Counted from the first letter of the stretch, positions 1 to 7,802 are shown. The stretch is DNA of 36,113 nt from Bacillota bacterium (GCA_021199635.1 JAJQHS010000052.1:1-36113), one strand, 5' to 3'. The notes: generated from the sequence alone by a model not told the origin. Program-made: numbers and translations.

Positions 1-536
1 AAATTCGCCGGAGGGGGCGGGAGCCGCCGCTGGTTCCGCTGGGATATTTCCTCCAGCGCCGCGGACAAATCCTCCAGCGGATGCTGGTAGCGGTAGGTTT
101 TCTCCCGGCGCAGCGGCTCCGGCTGCTTGGTGAACAGGCAGCGGCCGATCTCGTTCCGCGGCTCCAGGAAGCTGACCGCCATGCGGATCTGCTCGATCGC
201 TTCCTTCCGTTGCCGCTCGATCAGGGACTGCCGCAGCAGGTCCAGCTCTGACTCCGCCTCCGCGGCCTCTGCGGCGGACAGGAGCATCTTGGTCTTGATC
301 AGCATCAGGTGGGAGGCCATGGTAATAAATTCGCTGGCGATCTCCATATCCAGCCGTTTCCGCTCGTCCAGATAGGCCAGGTACTGCTCCAGGATTGCAG
401 TGATGGACACATCCTGAATCTCAATCTTATTCTTGCTCAGCAGCAGAAAAATCACGTCCAGCGGGCCTTCAAAATCCTCCATCTCCGCGTCGCGGGTATG
501 GACGATCCCCTCCAGATGGTATTGCGGTTCTCCCAT
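1..536 (-). CDS. scpA: Segregation and condensation protein A (ScpA), C-terminus cut by window edge
   Basis: ScpA is the kleisin subunit that bridges the SMC ATPase heads and, with ScpB, forms the bacterial condensin acting in chromosome segregation. The reading frame starts at 536 and runs off the left edge after 178 codons. Near the N-terminus it carries the family hallmark DFEGPLDVIFLLLSKNKIEI, followed by an acidic helical stretch (residues about 50-110) typical of the SMC-binding N-terminal domain. The ATG has an AAGGAG site 5 bases upstream, and a consensus promoter lies just beyond it. The missing part is the winged-helix C-terminus. Identification is confident. A following scpB would be expected outside the window. 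Confidence 0.9.
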   Translation of the reverse strand, partial: MGEPQYHLEGIVHTRDAEMEDFEGPLDVIFLLLSKNKIEIQDVSITAILEQYLAYLDERKRLDMEIASEFITMASHLMLIKTKMLLSAAEAAEAESELDLLRQSLIERQRKEAIEQIRMAVSFLEPRNEIGRCLFTKQPEPLRREKTYRYQHPLEDLSAALEEISQRNQRRLPPPPAN

Positions 537-577
537 ATCGGCTCCTTGCTCGCACATCTCCAGAATAATTTGGTAGT

Positions 578-606
578 ATTATATCATCAATCCCGGCATT
601 AAGCAA
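578..606 (-). promoter_or_regulatory. Sigma-A type promoter of scpA
   Basis: On the minus strand TTGCTT (601-606) and TATAAT (578-583) are separated by exactly 17 bases, 42 bases upstream of the scpA start. This is a near-perfect housekeeping promoter except for C at position 4 of the -35 box. Confidence 0.8.
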
Positions 607-688
607 GCGCTTCCAGGAAAAAAGCGGGATATTTGCCATTATTTCCCCGCCGTTCCGGTTTTAACCGCCCCGCTTCCCGTATGCGCGC

Positions 689-715
689 AAAAAGGGCGGC
701 CCCGCGGGGCCGCCC
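689..715 (-). terminator. Rho-independent terminator after the nucleoside kinase gene
   Basis: A perfect 10-bp stem, GGGCGGCCCC with GGGGCCGCCC (694-715), is followed on the minus strand by five T. It begins 9 bases after the stop codon at 725. Confidence 0.85.
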
Positions 716-724
716 TTTGCCGTC

Positions 725-2428
725 TTACCGATAGAAGCTGTTTCCGCCAATGAATTCCCGCAGAAGGCTTGTGGGCGGAATCTCGTCGTCCACATCCGCC
801 TCCTGGACGAAGTTCAGGATTTTCACGATGGAGCGCACCTCGTCATAGCATTCGTCCTCCGGCGGAACCTCGGTCAGCAGGGGGAAGATATGCTTCTTCA
901 GCACCGCAAGCTCATACAGCGTGGAGCTGTTGAAAATCACGTCCGCGTTCTCCTGATAAGGGAAGATCCACCGTTTCTCCCCACGGCGCACCGAATCCCA
1001 CATGGCAATGGTGCGCTGCACGGAGGTGCCACGGCTCTCATGGTCTCGGACAATGCGCCGCAGCAGCCGCAGGTAACTGGTGGGGATCCGGTTGTGGTCA
1101 TCCATATTCAGGGGCAGCAGCGGGCTGACAAACAGCCGGAACACGCGCCCTGCGTCCAGCCCCTCCGGAAGCAGCACCGGATTCAGGGCATGGAGGCCTT
1201 CCACGATGATCACCGAGTCGCTGTTCAGCTGCATCCGGTGGCCCCGCCACTCCCGTTTGCCGGTTTTGAAGTTGAATACGGGAATCTCCACGGTTTTGCC
1301 GTCCAGCAGGTCCTGGAGGTTCTGGGCGAAAAGCGCGGTGTCCAGGGTGTTGATATGCTCCAGGTCCACCTTGCCGTCCGGTCCTGGGGCGATCTGGTCC
1401 CGGTCGATGTAGTAATCGTCCATGCTCATCAGGATGGGCTTTTTCCCATGCACCCGCAGCTGGGTGGCCAACCGATTGGCCGAGGTGGTCTTGCCGGAGG
1501 AGCTTGGCCCCGCCAGCATCACCGCCTGGGCACTGCGCTGGCAGATCATGTCCGCCACCTGGGAGAAACGCTTTTCATGGAGCGCCTCGTTGACCCGGAT
1601 CAGCTCCCGGATGCGGCCGCTGTCCACCAGGCCGTTCAGGTCGGCGATGGTCTGGCACTCCATCAGCTTCCCCCAGTTCTCCCCCTCGGAGAACACACTG
1701 AAGAAATGGGGCATTTCATGGTAATCCGCCACCCGATCGGGATTCTGGTCATCCGGATAGACGAACATAAAGCCCCCATCCGCCTCCAGGATATCCCACA
1801 CGGTCATATACCCGGTGGAGGGCGCCAGCTCGCCATAGTAGTAATCGCCGAAGTCGCCGTACACATACTCGTCAAAATACGGCTCCTTCCGCCAGGACAG
1901 CAGCCTGGCCTTATCCTCCTGCCCGTTGGCCTGGAAGCGGCGGATCGCCTCCTGGGTGGTCAGGCGGCAGCGCACCAGAGGAATATTGCTGTGAACGATT
2001 TCCCAGACTTCCGACTTCAGTGCGTCAACAGAGAAATCCTCCGCGCCGCTGACTGCGATGAACAGTCCTGCGCCCACGGTACAGTTCATCTTTGCTTTGG
2101 CCTCCGGCCAGCGGCGGCTCAGCGCCAGGAACAGCACGAACTGCGCCGTCCGGGCGTAGACATCCTTGCCCGTCGGATCACTGTAGCGCAGCAGATGTAC
2201 CTGTCCGCCGGAGGCCTCCATGGCCCGGCGGATGGAAGGACGATCCGGGTCCGCCGCATCCTTGCTGCGCACCGGGATGTAATTCAGATTAAAAACCTCG
2301 CCTGCGATTTTTGCCGCGATCGGGCGGGTGGAAAGCTGTGCTGTATCCATCCCCAATCGGCGCGTCAACTCCAGCAGGCTGCTGCCTGGAGCTGCATCAA
2401 CCGCAATGCCGTCTATACGTAGTTCCAT
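725..2428 (-). CDS. Uridine kinase-like nucleoside kinase with N-terminal TGS domain
   Basis: A 567-residue cytoplasmic protein with a TGS/threonyl-tRNA-synthetase-like N-terminal half (residues about 1-280) and a C-terminal P-loop kinase of the uridine kinase/phosphoribulokinase family. The Walker A motif is GPSSSGKTT at residues 307-315, followed by a MDDYY segment typical of uridine kinases. The ATG at 2428 is chosen over an upstream in-frame start because GGAGG lies 7 bases before it. The family is widespread in Clostridia and usually annotated as nucleoside kinase. The substrate is not proven, and the ThrRS-like half may bind a nucleotide or RNA. The gene is transcribed alone from its own promoter, although the feo operon ends only 81 bases upstream with no visible terminator. 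Confidence 0.85.
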   Translation of the reverse strand: MELRIDGIAVDAAPGSSLLELTRRLGMDTAQLSTRPIAAKIAGEVFNLNYIPVRSKDAADPDRPSIRRAMEASGGQVHLLRYSDPTGKDVYARTAQFVLFLALSRRWPEAKAKMNCTVGAGLFIAVSGAEDFSVDALKSEVWEIVHSNIPLVRCRLTTQEAIRRFQANGQEDKARLLSWRKEPYFDEYVYGDFGDYYYGELAPSTGYMTVWDILEADGGFMFVYPDDQNPDRVADYHEMPHFFSVFSEGENWGKLMECQTIADLNGLVDSGRIRELIRVNEALHEKRFSQVADMICQRSAQAVMLAGPSSSGKTTSANRLATQLRVHGKKPILMSMDDYYIDRDQIAPGPDGKVDLEHINTLDTALFAQNLQDLLDGKTVEIPVFNFKTGKREWRGHRMQLNSDSVIIVEGLHALNPVLLPEGLDAGRVFRLFVSPLLPLNMDDHNRIPTSYLRLLRRIVRDHESRGTSVQRTIAMWDSVRRGEKRWIFPYQENADVIFNSSTLYELAVLKKHIFPLLTEVPPEDECYDEVRSIVKILNFVQEADVDDEIPPTSLLREFIGGNSFYR

Positions 2429-2467
2429 ATGCTCTCCTCCATGATTTTGCACAAGTGATGGAGGATT

Positions 2468-2496
2468 ATTGTACCATATCGTTATGCAATTTGCAA
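2468..2496 (-). promoter_or_regulatory. Promoter of the nucleoside kinase gene
   Basis: On the minus strand TTGCAA (2491-2496) and TACAAT (2468-2473) are 17 bases apart, 39 bases upstream of the chosen start. The -35 box begins 13 bases after the stop codon of the last feo gene. Confidence 0.75.
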
Positions 2497-2509
2497 GTAT
2501 TTTTTCGAT

Positions 2510-2647
2510 TTACCGGCCTTTTTTCTGGCTGCAGCTGCCGCAGCATTGGCTGCAGTCCCCACAGCAGCCCTTCTTCCCGCGGAAAAACAGGATGTATACG
2601 CTGTATCCCAGGATCAGCGCCAGAAGCAGATAATCCCTCACGCCCAT
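2510..2647 (-). CDS. FeoB-associated Cys-rich membrane protein
   Basis: A 45-residue peptide with one N-terminal transmembrane helix (LLLALILGYSVYILFF) and a short Cys-rich tail holding two CC pairs and two more Cys, ending in basic residues. This matches the small FeoB-associated Cys-rich family found after feoB in Firmicutes, where the Cys cluster is thought to handle ferrous iron or to act as an electron carrier at the inner face. The start at 2647 has AGGAGG 6 bases upstream and overlaps the feoB end by 10 bases, which indicates translational coupling. No terminator follows. Confidence 0.85.
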   Translation of the reverse strand: MGVRDYLLLALILGYSVYILFFRGKKGCCGDCSQCCGSCSQKKGR

Positions 2648-4644
2648 ACAAGCCCTCCTACCTGGTATACCAGGAAAGCCGCCAGCCAGGCTACCACGCA
2701 CTGCATAATCACGACTGCAACAGTCCTCCATGTGGAATTCAGCTCCCGGCGAATGGTCGCCACCGCCGCCACACAGGGCGTGTACAGCAGGGTGAACGTC
2801 AGGAAGCTGCACGCGCTGCGCACAGTGAACAGGGAGTGCAGCGCAGTTTGCAGCTGCTCCGTGCTGACGCCCAGGATCACCCCCAGGGTGCCGACCACCG
2901 CCTCCTTGGCGGTGAAGCCGGAAACCAGTGCCGTGACCATCCGCCAGTCCCCAAATCCCAGCGGCGCAAACACCGGCGCCACAAATTTGCCCACGGACGC
3001 AAGGATGGAATCCTCGCTGTCCGACACCACGTTCAGCCGCAGGTCAAAATTTTGCAGGAACCAGATCACAATGGTGATCACGAAAATGATGCCGAAGGCT
3101 CTGTGGAGGAAATCCTTTGCCTTCTCCCACATGAGCAGCCCCACGCTCTTGGCAGACGGGAACCGATAATTGGGCAGCTCCATAACAAAGGGCACCGGCT
3201 TGCCCCGGAACGCGGTGGAGCGCAGCACCAGCGCCGCCAGCACCCCCACTACCATACCTCCAAAATACAGCGCGATCATTGCCCATACCTCGTGGCCCGG
3301 GAAAAACGCGGCGGCGAATACGGAGTAGATGGGGATCTTCGCGGAGCAGCTCATATACGGCGTCAGGATAATGGTCATTTTCCGGTCCCGCTGGGAGGAC
3401 AGCGTCCTTGTGGCCATAATCGCAGGCACGGAGCAGCCGAATCCTATGAGCATCGGCACAAAGCTGCGGCCGGACAGGCCGATTTTCCGCAGCAGCTTGT
3501 CCATTACGAATGCCACCCGCGCCATATAGCCGGAATCCTCCAGGATGGACAGGAAGAAGAACAGCACCACGATCAGCGGCAGGAAGCTCAGCACGCTCCC
3601 CACGCCGGCAAAAATGCCGTCGATGATCAGGCTGTGCACCACAGGATTAATGCCGTAGGCTGTCAGCGCGTTGTCCGTAAACACGGTCAGCCCGTCGATG
3701 GCGTATGCCAGCAGATCGGAGAGCCATGCGCCGAACACCTCAAAGGTCAGGAAGAACACCAGCCCCATGATCGCCACAAACAGCGGGATGGCAAATACCC
3801 GATGGGTCAGCACCTTGTCGATGCGCATACTGCGCAGATGCTCCCGGCTCTCCTGCGCCTTCACGACGCACTGCGCGCACACGGATTCGATAAAATTGTA
3901 GCGCATATCCGCCAGGGCAGCGTTCCGGTCCAGGCCGGTGTCCCGCTCCATCTCCACCACGGAATGCTCCAGCAGCTCCCGCTCGTTCTGGTTCAGCCCC
4001 AGAAGCGTGAAGAAATCCTCGTCGTCCTCAATGAGCTTCGTGGCGCAGAAGCGGCGGGAAATCCCCACGTTCCGAGCGTGATCCTCGATCAGATGACTCA
4101 CCGCATGCACGCAGCGGTGCACCGGCCCATCCGGGCAAAAGTCGATCACCGTAGGCACGACGCGGTCCCTGGCTGTGCGGATCAGCGTTTCCACCAGCTC
4201 GGATACGCCCTCGTTCTTTGCCGCGCTGATAGGGACCACCGGCACACCCAAAAGCGTGGACATCTTCTGCACATCCACGCTGCCGCCATTGCCCCGCAGC
4301 TCATCCATCATGTTCAGGGCGATGACCATGGGCACCCGCAGGGTCAGCAGCTGCAATGTCAGGTACAGGTTGCGCTCGATATTCGTGGCGTCCACAATGT
4401 TAAGGATGGCGTCCGGCTTCTGGTTCAGCAGGAAGTCCCGGCTCACCACCTCCTCCTCGGAGTAAGGGCGGATGGAGTAGATCCCCGGCAGATCCACCAC
4501 CTCATGTTTCGTCCCCCGGATCACGCCGATTTTCTGGTCCACCGTCACGCCGGGGAAATTGCCCACATGCTGATTTGAGCCGGTGAGCGCATTGAAAAGG
4601 GTGGTTTTCCCGCAGTTCTGGTTGCCTGCCAGCGCAAAAATCAT
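2638..4644 (-). CDS. feoB: Ferrous iron transport protein B (FeoB)
   Basis: A 668-residue ferrous iron permease with an N-terminal GTPase and a polytopic membrane domain. GTPase motifs are visible: G1 GNQNCGKT at residues 7-14, switch region GNFPGVTV, G3 DLPG at 51-54, G4 NMMD at 111-114, and G5 around SAAK at 140-143. The membrane part carries the two Gate motifs with conserved Cys (GFGCSVPAIMATRTL and YMSCSAKIPIY). Its start codon overlaps the feoA stop in an ATGA arrangement, and the Cys-rich peptide gene overlaps its 3' end, so three genes form one operon. Length is usual for clostridial FeoB. No lesion was seen. Confidence 0.97.
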   Translation of the reverse strand: MIFALAGNQNCGKTTLFNALTGSNQHVGNFPGVTVDQKIGVIRGTKHEVVDLPGIYSIRPYSEEEVVSRDFLLNQKPDAILNIVDATNIERNLYLTLQLLTLRVPMVIALNMMDELRGNGGSVDVQKMSTLLGVPVVPISAAKNEGVSELVETLIRTARDRVVPTVIDFCPDGPVHRCVHAVSHLIEDHARNVGISRRFCATKLIEDDEDFFTLLGLNQNERELLEHSVVEMERDTGLDRNAALADMRYNFIESVCAQCVVKAQESREHLRSMRIDKVLTHRVFAIPLFVAIMGLVFFLTFEVFGAWLSDLLAYAIDGLTVFTDNALTAYGINPVVHSLIIDGIFAGVGSVLSFLPLIVVLFFFLSILEDSGYMARVAFVMDKLLRKIGLSGRSFVPMLIGFGCSVPAIMATRTLSSQRDRKMTIILTPYMSCSAKIPIYSVFAAAFFPGHEVWAMIALYFGGMVVGVLAALVLRSTAFRGKPVPFVMELPNYRFPSAKSVGLLMWEKAKDFLHRAFGIIFVITIVIWFLQNFDLRLNVVSDSEDSILASVGKFVAPVFAPLGFGDWRMVTALVSGFTAKEAVVGTLGVILGVSTEQLQTALHSLFTVRSACSFLTFTLLYTPCVAAVATIRRELNSTWRTVAVVIMQCVVAWLAAFLVYQVGGLVWA

Positions 4645-4871
4645 GCCGTTCCCCTCCTCAGGGTGATTTTCCCCGCGTCCTCCAGGCGAATGGTCAGCTC
4701 ATAACCCCGGACCTGAATCTGGATCGGGTCTCCCATGGGCGCGATTTTTTGCAGGCAGACCCGGGTGCCCGGAATCAGTCCCATGTCCAGGAATCGCAGG
4801 CGCAACGCGCCTTCCCCGCCCACCTGGTCGATGATGCCGGATTGCCCAATTCTCAAATCTGCAATCGTCAT
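4641..4871 (-). CDS. feoA: Ferrous iron transport protein A (FeoA)
   Basis: A 76-residue SH3-like cytoplasmic partner of FeoB. The family core LRFLDMGLIPGTRV is present at residues about 26-39, followed by the basic GYELTIRLEDA beta strands. GGGAGG lies 7 bases before the ATG at 4871. Its stop overlaps the feoB start by 4 bases. It is the first gene of the feoAB operon and has a sigma-A promoter about 36 bases upstream. Confidence 0.93.
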   Translation of the reverse strand: MTIADLRIGQSGIIDQVGGEGALRLRFLDMGLIPGTRVCLQKIAPMGDPIQIQVRGYELTIRLEDAGKITLRRGTA

Positions 4872-4906
4872 TGTGTATCCTCCCGTTCATGCTGGATTCC
4901 TGCGCT

Positions 4907-4935
4907 ATTATCGCACAACCCCCTGCGATTTGCAA
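4907..4935 (-). promoter_or_regulatory. feoAB promoter with an inverted repeat over the -10 box
   Basis: On the minus strand TTGCAA (4930-4935) and GATAAT (4907-4912) are 17 bases apart. The -10 box sits inside an interrupted inverted repeat TGCG-N7-CGCA (4901-4915), a plausible place for an iron-responsive repressor. The repeat does not match a Fur box closely, so the regulator is unknown. Confidence 0.65.
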
Positions 4936-5005
4936 TACAGGAATTCCGCCGCACCCACACATTTTCCGAAATTTGCAGAAATTCAGGAGTGCCCGCGGAC
5001 CGGGA

Positions 5006-5572
5006 TCATTTTTGATGCTTTGTCAGGCCAAACGCCTTGGAAAGCTCCATAACCGCCAGCGGCACCAGGATCAGCCCAATGCCGATCAGGTAAAGTCTGC
5101 CCGGCAGCTTCACCAGAGCGAACGCGGTCCGTACCGGCGTAAAAAGCACCAGCGCAACCAGCAGCGCCGAAACCAGCGCCGCCCAGTCCAGCTTGTGGTT
5201 CGTAAAGAAGCCGATGCAGAAAAGCGAATGCTCCGAGCGCATATTGAACGCCTTGCCCTCCTGGTACACGCCCATTATGGCGTTGAGGATCACGATCAGT
5301 ACGATCAGCACCGGTTCAAACAGATCCTCCCAGTTCCGCTCAATACATACGACCACGAAGGAGATCACCGCCGCCGCAAGCAAAATCAGGATCATGGCAT
5401 CCTTGAATTGATCGGCGAAGCGCTGCAGCGTGGTCTTTTTCTTCTTCTCGAGCAGCTTGTTTTCCCCATATTTCTGCTTCCGTGCAAGTACTTCCTCGGC
5501 GCGTAGTCCCTGGCTCCTGTCGGTTTCCAGTTCGCGGAGTAATTCTTCCGGCGGTAGTGTGTAAGGTGTCAA
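5006..5572 (-). pseudogene. P-type (calcium-type) ATPase with large in-frame internal deletion
   Basis: The 188-codon open frame joins the two ends of a cation-transporting P-type ATPase. The N-terminal part, through ILNAIMGVYQEGKA, covers the cytoplasmic N-terminus and helices M1-M2. The remainder, from FNMRSEHSLF to the end, matches the last two helices and tail. The junction lies near 5246-5255. The actuator TGE loop, phosphorylation motif DKTGT, nucleotide-binding domain and helices M3-M8 are absent, so it cannot pump. Family members are about 850-900 residues. The frame is still open. The probable start is TTG at 5572 with GGAGG 8 bases upstream, because the protein then begins like relatives at TPYTLPPEELL. 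It is either a recent deletion or a kept mini-membrane protein; the former is more likely. Confidence 0.85.
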
Positions 5573-5655
5573 TGCGCATTCCTCCATATTTGCATGATTT
5601 CCCCTAATTTTAGGGAGCAAAGTTCAACGGATTTACAACTGGGGCTCAACGATTA

Positions 5656-5688
5656 TTGAAATACAGTTGACCCAAAGTTGAAAAACAG
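5656..5688. promoter_or_regulatory. Three tandem 11-bp direct repeats, probable response-regulator box
   Basis: Three contiguous 11-mers TTGAAATACAG, TTGACCCAAAG and TTGAAAAACAG occupy 5656-5666, 5667-5677 and 5678-5688. Direct repeats with an 11-bp period are the known binding pattern of OmpR/PhoB-family regulators. The block lies in the divergent spacer between the ATPase remnant and the HdeD-like gene. A TAAGAT box at 5699-5704 could serve as a -10 element to the right. An AAAGTTCAAC half-site lies farther upstream at 5619-5628. Confidence 0.6.
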
Positions 5689-5798
5689 GCGGTAATCTTA
5701 AGATCGTCCACGGCTGATGCGCTTTGGGACGAATCTCATGATTGTGCCGGCTGCACCGGCTGCAATACAAATACAAATGAAAGCTGAGGTAATCATCT

Positions 5799-6335
5799 AT
5801 GAAAAAGGGCAACAAAGGCGTAGCCACCCTGCTCATGAGCCTGGTTGAGGTCGTGATCGGCATTCTGCTGCTGATCGACCCCGCAGGCTTCACATCCGGC
5901 ATCCTGATCGCGTTTGGGATCGTAATGATGCTTGTTGGCATCGTGGATATCATTCGCTACTTTGCAACCAAAGCGGAGGAAGCCGCGCAGAAAGGGCTCC
6001 TGGCCAGCGGCATCCTGTTCGCCGCCATTGGCGGATTCTGCGCGTTCCATTCTGAATGGCTGGTGGCAACATTCCCAGTGATCACCGTGTTTTACGGCAT
6101 TTTGATCCTGGTATCCGGCGTTGGAAAGCTGCAAATGTCCGTTGACATGGTACGGCTGAAGCAAAAATACTGGTTCATCGCCCTGATTGGCGCACTCCTG
6201 ACCTTGCTGATCGCCGTGCTGGTGATTTGCAATCCCTTCTCTACCACCGCGATTCTGTGGACGTTCCTCGGAATCTCCCTGATCGTCGAGGCCGTTGTGG
6301 ATATTGTGGCATTTATCTTCTCCCGCAAGTCCTGA
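5799..6335 (+). CDS. HdeD-like (DUF308) integral membrane protein
   Basis: A 178-residue hydrophobic protein with about six predicted helices in three hairpins. The pairing of helices with short basic loops, and segments such as GILLLIDPAGFTSGILI and GILILVSGVGKLQ, resemble the HdeD/DUF308 family. Members are linked to acid or envelope stress in some bacteria; the molecular function is not known. GAGGT lies 8 bases before the ATG. It is a single gene with its own hairpin terminator, preceded by the 11-bp repeat block. It is intact, while its neighbours on both sides are broken. Confidence 0.75.
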   Translation: MKKGNKGVATLLMSLVEVVIGILLLIDPAGFTSGILIAFGIVMMLVGIVDIIRYFATKAEEAAQKGLLASGILFAAIGGFCAFHSEWLVATFPVITVFYGILILVSGVGKLQMSVDMVRLKQKYWFIALIGALLTLLIAVLVICNPFSTTAILWTFLGISLIVEAVVDIVAFIFSRKS

Positions 6336-6350
6336 ATACGCCCCTTCGGT

Positions 6351-6379
6351 TGCTGCCGGGTGATAACCGCCCGGCAGCA
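6351..6379 (+). terminator. Hairpin terminator after the HdeD-like gene
   Basis: A 10-bp stem TGCTGCCGGG / CCCGGCAGCA with a 9-base loop begins 16 bases after the stop. The tail CTCCTTT is only moderately U-rich. Confidence 0.6.
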
Positions 6380-6447
6380 CTCCTTTGACAGGGGACCCAA
6401 ATCGCCGTCCGACCGACGGTAAAGAAATAATTCCGGAGGAACCAACT

Positions 6448-7343
6448 ATGAGAAAAGTAAAAATCATCACGGATACCTGCTCAGATCTGAGCCCGGAGCT
6501 GATGGCGCACTATGATATCGACTATGCGAAAATGTCTCTGGTAGAGGACGGCGTAGAATCACCGGCGCGCCTGGATTGGAGCAAGGCGGAAAACCATGCG
6601 TTCTTTGAAAAAATGCGGGGCGGCAAGCGCATTACCACGTCCCAGGTGCCGGTTGCCGAATTTGAGCGCATTTTCCGGCTTTATCTGGAGCAGGGATGCG
6701 ATATTGTGTACGTTGCCTGCTCTTCCAAGCAGTCCAGCTCTGTCAATACCGGCGGTGTCGTGGCCAAACGCATCCTTGCCGACTATCCGGACGCCGACAT
6801 CTTCTGCATCGATTCCCTGAACGCAAGCGCCGGGGAAGGAATGCTGGCCATTGAAGCCGCGAAGCTGGCGCAGGACGGAATGTCCGCCGCGTAAATCAAC
6901 GATCGCATCCTTGCCATCCGCAAAAATGTGAACCAATATATCACCGTGTATACCCTGGATTACCTGAAACGATCCGGCAGAGTATCCGCATCGTCTGCGT
7001 TTTTCGGCAATCTGATGGGCATCAAACCGATCCTGATCTCCGACGCCAACGGCGTCCAGGTGGCAGTCAAGAAAGTAAAGAACGGCAGAACTCCCTTAAG
7101 GAGTTGGCCGCGCTTACCAAAGCCAACATCCGGGGCGCGCAGCAGCAGACCCTGTACCTGGTGCAGTCCGACGCCCAGCCAGATGACATCGCGCTTCTAA
7201 AATCCGAGCTGAGCCAGGCGGTGGATTGCAAGGAAATCTGCGTGCTGGATCTGGGACCGATCATCGGCGCCTCCATCGGGCCGGATGCCATTGGCGTATT
7301 CAGCTTCGGCGAGCCGGTCACGTTTGTCGGCGGAGAAGAATAG
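6448..7343 (+). pseudogene. degV: Broken DegV family (FakB-type) fatty-acid-binding protein
   Basis: DegV/FakB proteins bind a fatty acid and present it to the kinase FakA. Starting at ATG 6448 (GGAGG 8 bases upstream), the frame reads MRKVKIITDTCSDLSPEL and continues through conserved ITTSQVP. A TAA at 6892-6894 (codon 149) then interrupts it. The same frame resumes with INDRILAIRKNV and YLKRSGRVSASSAFFGNLMG. A single base is then missing in 7084-7095, after KVKNGR, and the match continues in another frame as LAALTKANI to the natural C-terminus at 7343 (ASIGPDAIGVFSFGE). Both lesions are internal and the total length of about 299 codons is normal for the family, so this is a recent pseudogene. 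Stop read-through plus frameshifting is unlikely. Confidence 0.88.
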
Positions 7344-7363
7344 AAAGCGGAAAGGTGACGGAT

Positions 7364-7411
7364 ATGGATCCGAATCAGACGATTGACGGGCGTCAATTCG
7401 CGAAAATGCTC
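7364..7411 (+). pseudogene. fakA: 5' stub of fatty-acid kinase gene fakA (DAK2 domain)
   Basis: The first 16 codons after ATG 7364 read MDPNQTIDGRQFAKML, which matches the conserved start of FakA/DAK2-domain kinases (TIDG..FAKM.LSGAN). The match stops abruptly at about 7411, and the following sequence does not belong to fakA. The ribosome site AAGGTG is kept 6 bases upstream, and the stub begins 20 bases after the degV stop, the normal partner arrangement. Everything else of the roughly 550-residue kinase is missing. The call rests on a short match. Confidence 0.6.
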
Positions 7412-7460
7412 CCTGTCCTAGTCCTGACCTACGGCTACTGCACAGAGGTGCCGCTCCCTT

Positions 7461-7634
7461 TCTACCGTAGCGGGGCTTTGCTCCTGCCCGATCACGCTAT
7501 GCGTGACCGGCGCATCCATGGAAGTTATCTGCATCTGCCTGGCGTGCGTGCTGTACATCGCGTCCCGGCACAGGGAGAATTTCAAGCGGCTGCTTTCCGG
7601 GAACGAGCGTAAATTTACGTTCCGCAGCAGCTGA
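7461..7634 (+). pseudogene. plsY: 3' remnant of glycerol-3-phosphate acyltransferase PlsY
   Basis: From about 7461 to the TGA at 7632-7634, one frame reads a hydrophobic helix followed by YIASRHRENFKRLLSGNERK. This is the characteristic C-terminus of PlsY (RHR.NI.RLL.G.E). PlsY is an integral membrane enzyme that transfers acyl groups from acyl-phosphate to glycerol-3-phosphate. Only about 57 of roughly 200 residues remain; the upstream boundary is unclear and there is no start codon with a ribosome site. It is joined to the fakA stub by about 50 bases of unclear origin. A normal terminator still follows it. Confidence 0.7.
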
Positions 7635-7659
7635 AGCGCCCGCAAATACTGCCCCTGGA

Positions 7660-7699
7660 CGCCGCCGGGCACCTGCTGCCGAGCGGCGCTCCCTTTTTT
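7660..7699 (+). terminator. Terminator of the former plsY gene
   Basis: CGCCGC (7660-7665) pairs with GCGGCG (7683-7688). An inner GGCA/TGCC helix is possible, and the stem is followed by CTCCC and six T. It lies 25 bases after the plsY stop. Confidence 0.7.
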
Positions 7700-7715
7700 C
7701 TGGCCGGAGCCGCGG

Positions 7716-7763
7716 AAAGTTCAACATTTGTTGAACTGGAATTGAGGATGGGTTGAGGCAGCC
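7716..7763. promoter_or_regulatory. Palindrome plus three 11-bp direct repeats upstream of the regulator gene
   Basis: AGTTCAACA-TT-TGTTGAACT (7717-7736 core) is a perfect palindrome with 9-bp arms. Its right arm starts a series of three contiguous 11-mers, TTGAACTGGAA, TTGAGGATGGG and TTGAGGCAGCC, at 7731-7741, 7742-7752 and 7753-7763. The same TTGA register and period occur at 5656-5688. The middle TTGAGG is also 17 bases upstream of a TACTAT box (7765-7770) and could be a regulated promoter. This suggests autoregulation by the OmpR-family protein encoded at 7863. Confidence 0.6.
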
Positions 7764-7802
7764 GTACTATTCTATAAAATGTAGAGGACTGCATGATTCC
7801 GC

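Noticed and set aside
890-2422. 510-codon plus-strand frame opposite the nucleoside kinase
   Set aside because: Antisense shadow; no family motif, no promoter, and the minus-strand gene is complete with clear motifs.
2311-4578. Long open frame on the plus strand (755 codons) across feoB
   Set aside because: It is the antisense shadow of feoB and the end of the kinase gene, rich in His/Gln/Arg as expected from reverse-complement GC-rich codons, and has no ribosome site.
6385-6390. TTGACA before degV as a promoter
   Set aside because: No acceptable -10 box lies 15-19 bases downstream.
7226-7612. 128-codon open frame over the degV end and beyond
   Set aside because: It reads the wrong frame of degV, then passes through the fakA stub and the wrong frame of plsY, so it is chance fusion of remnants.
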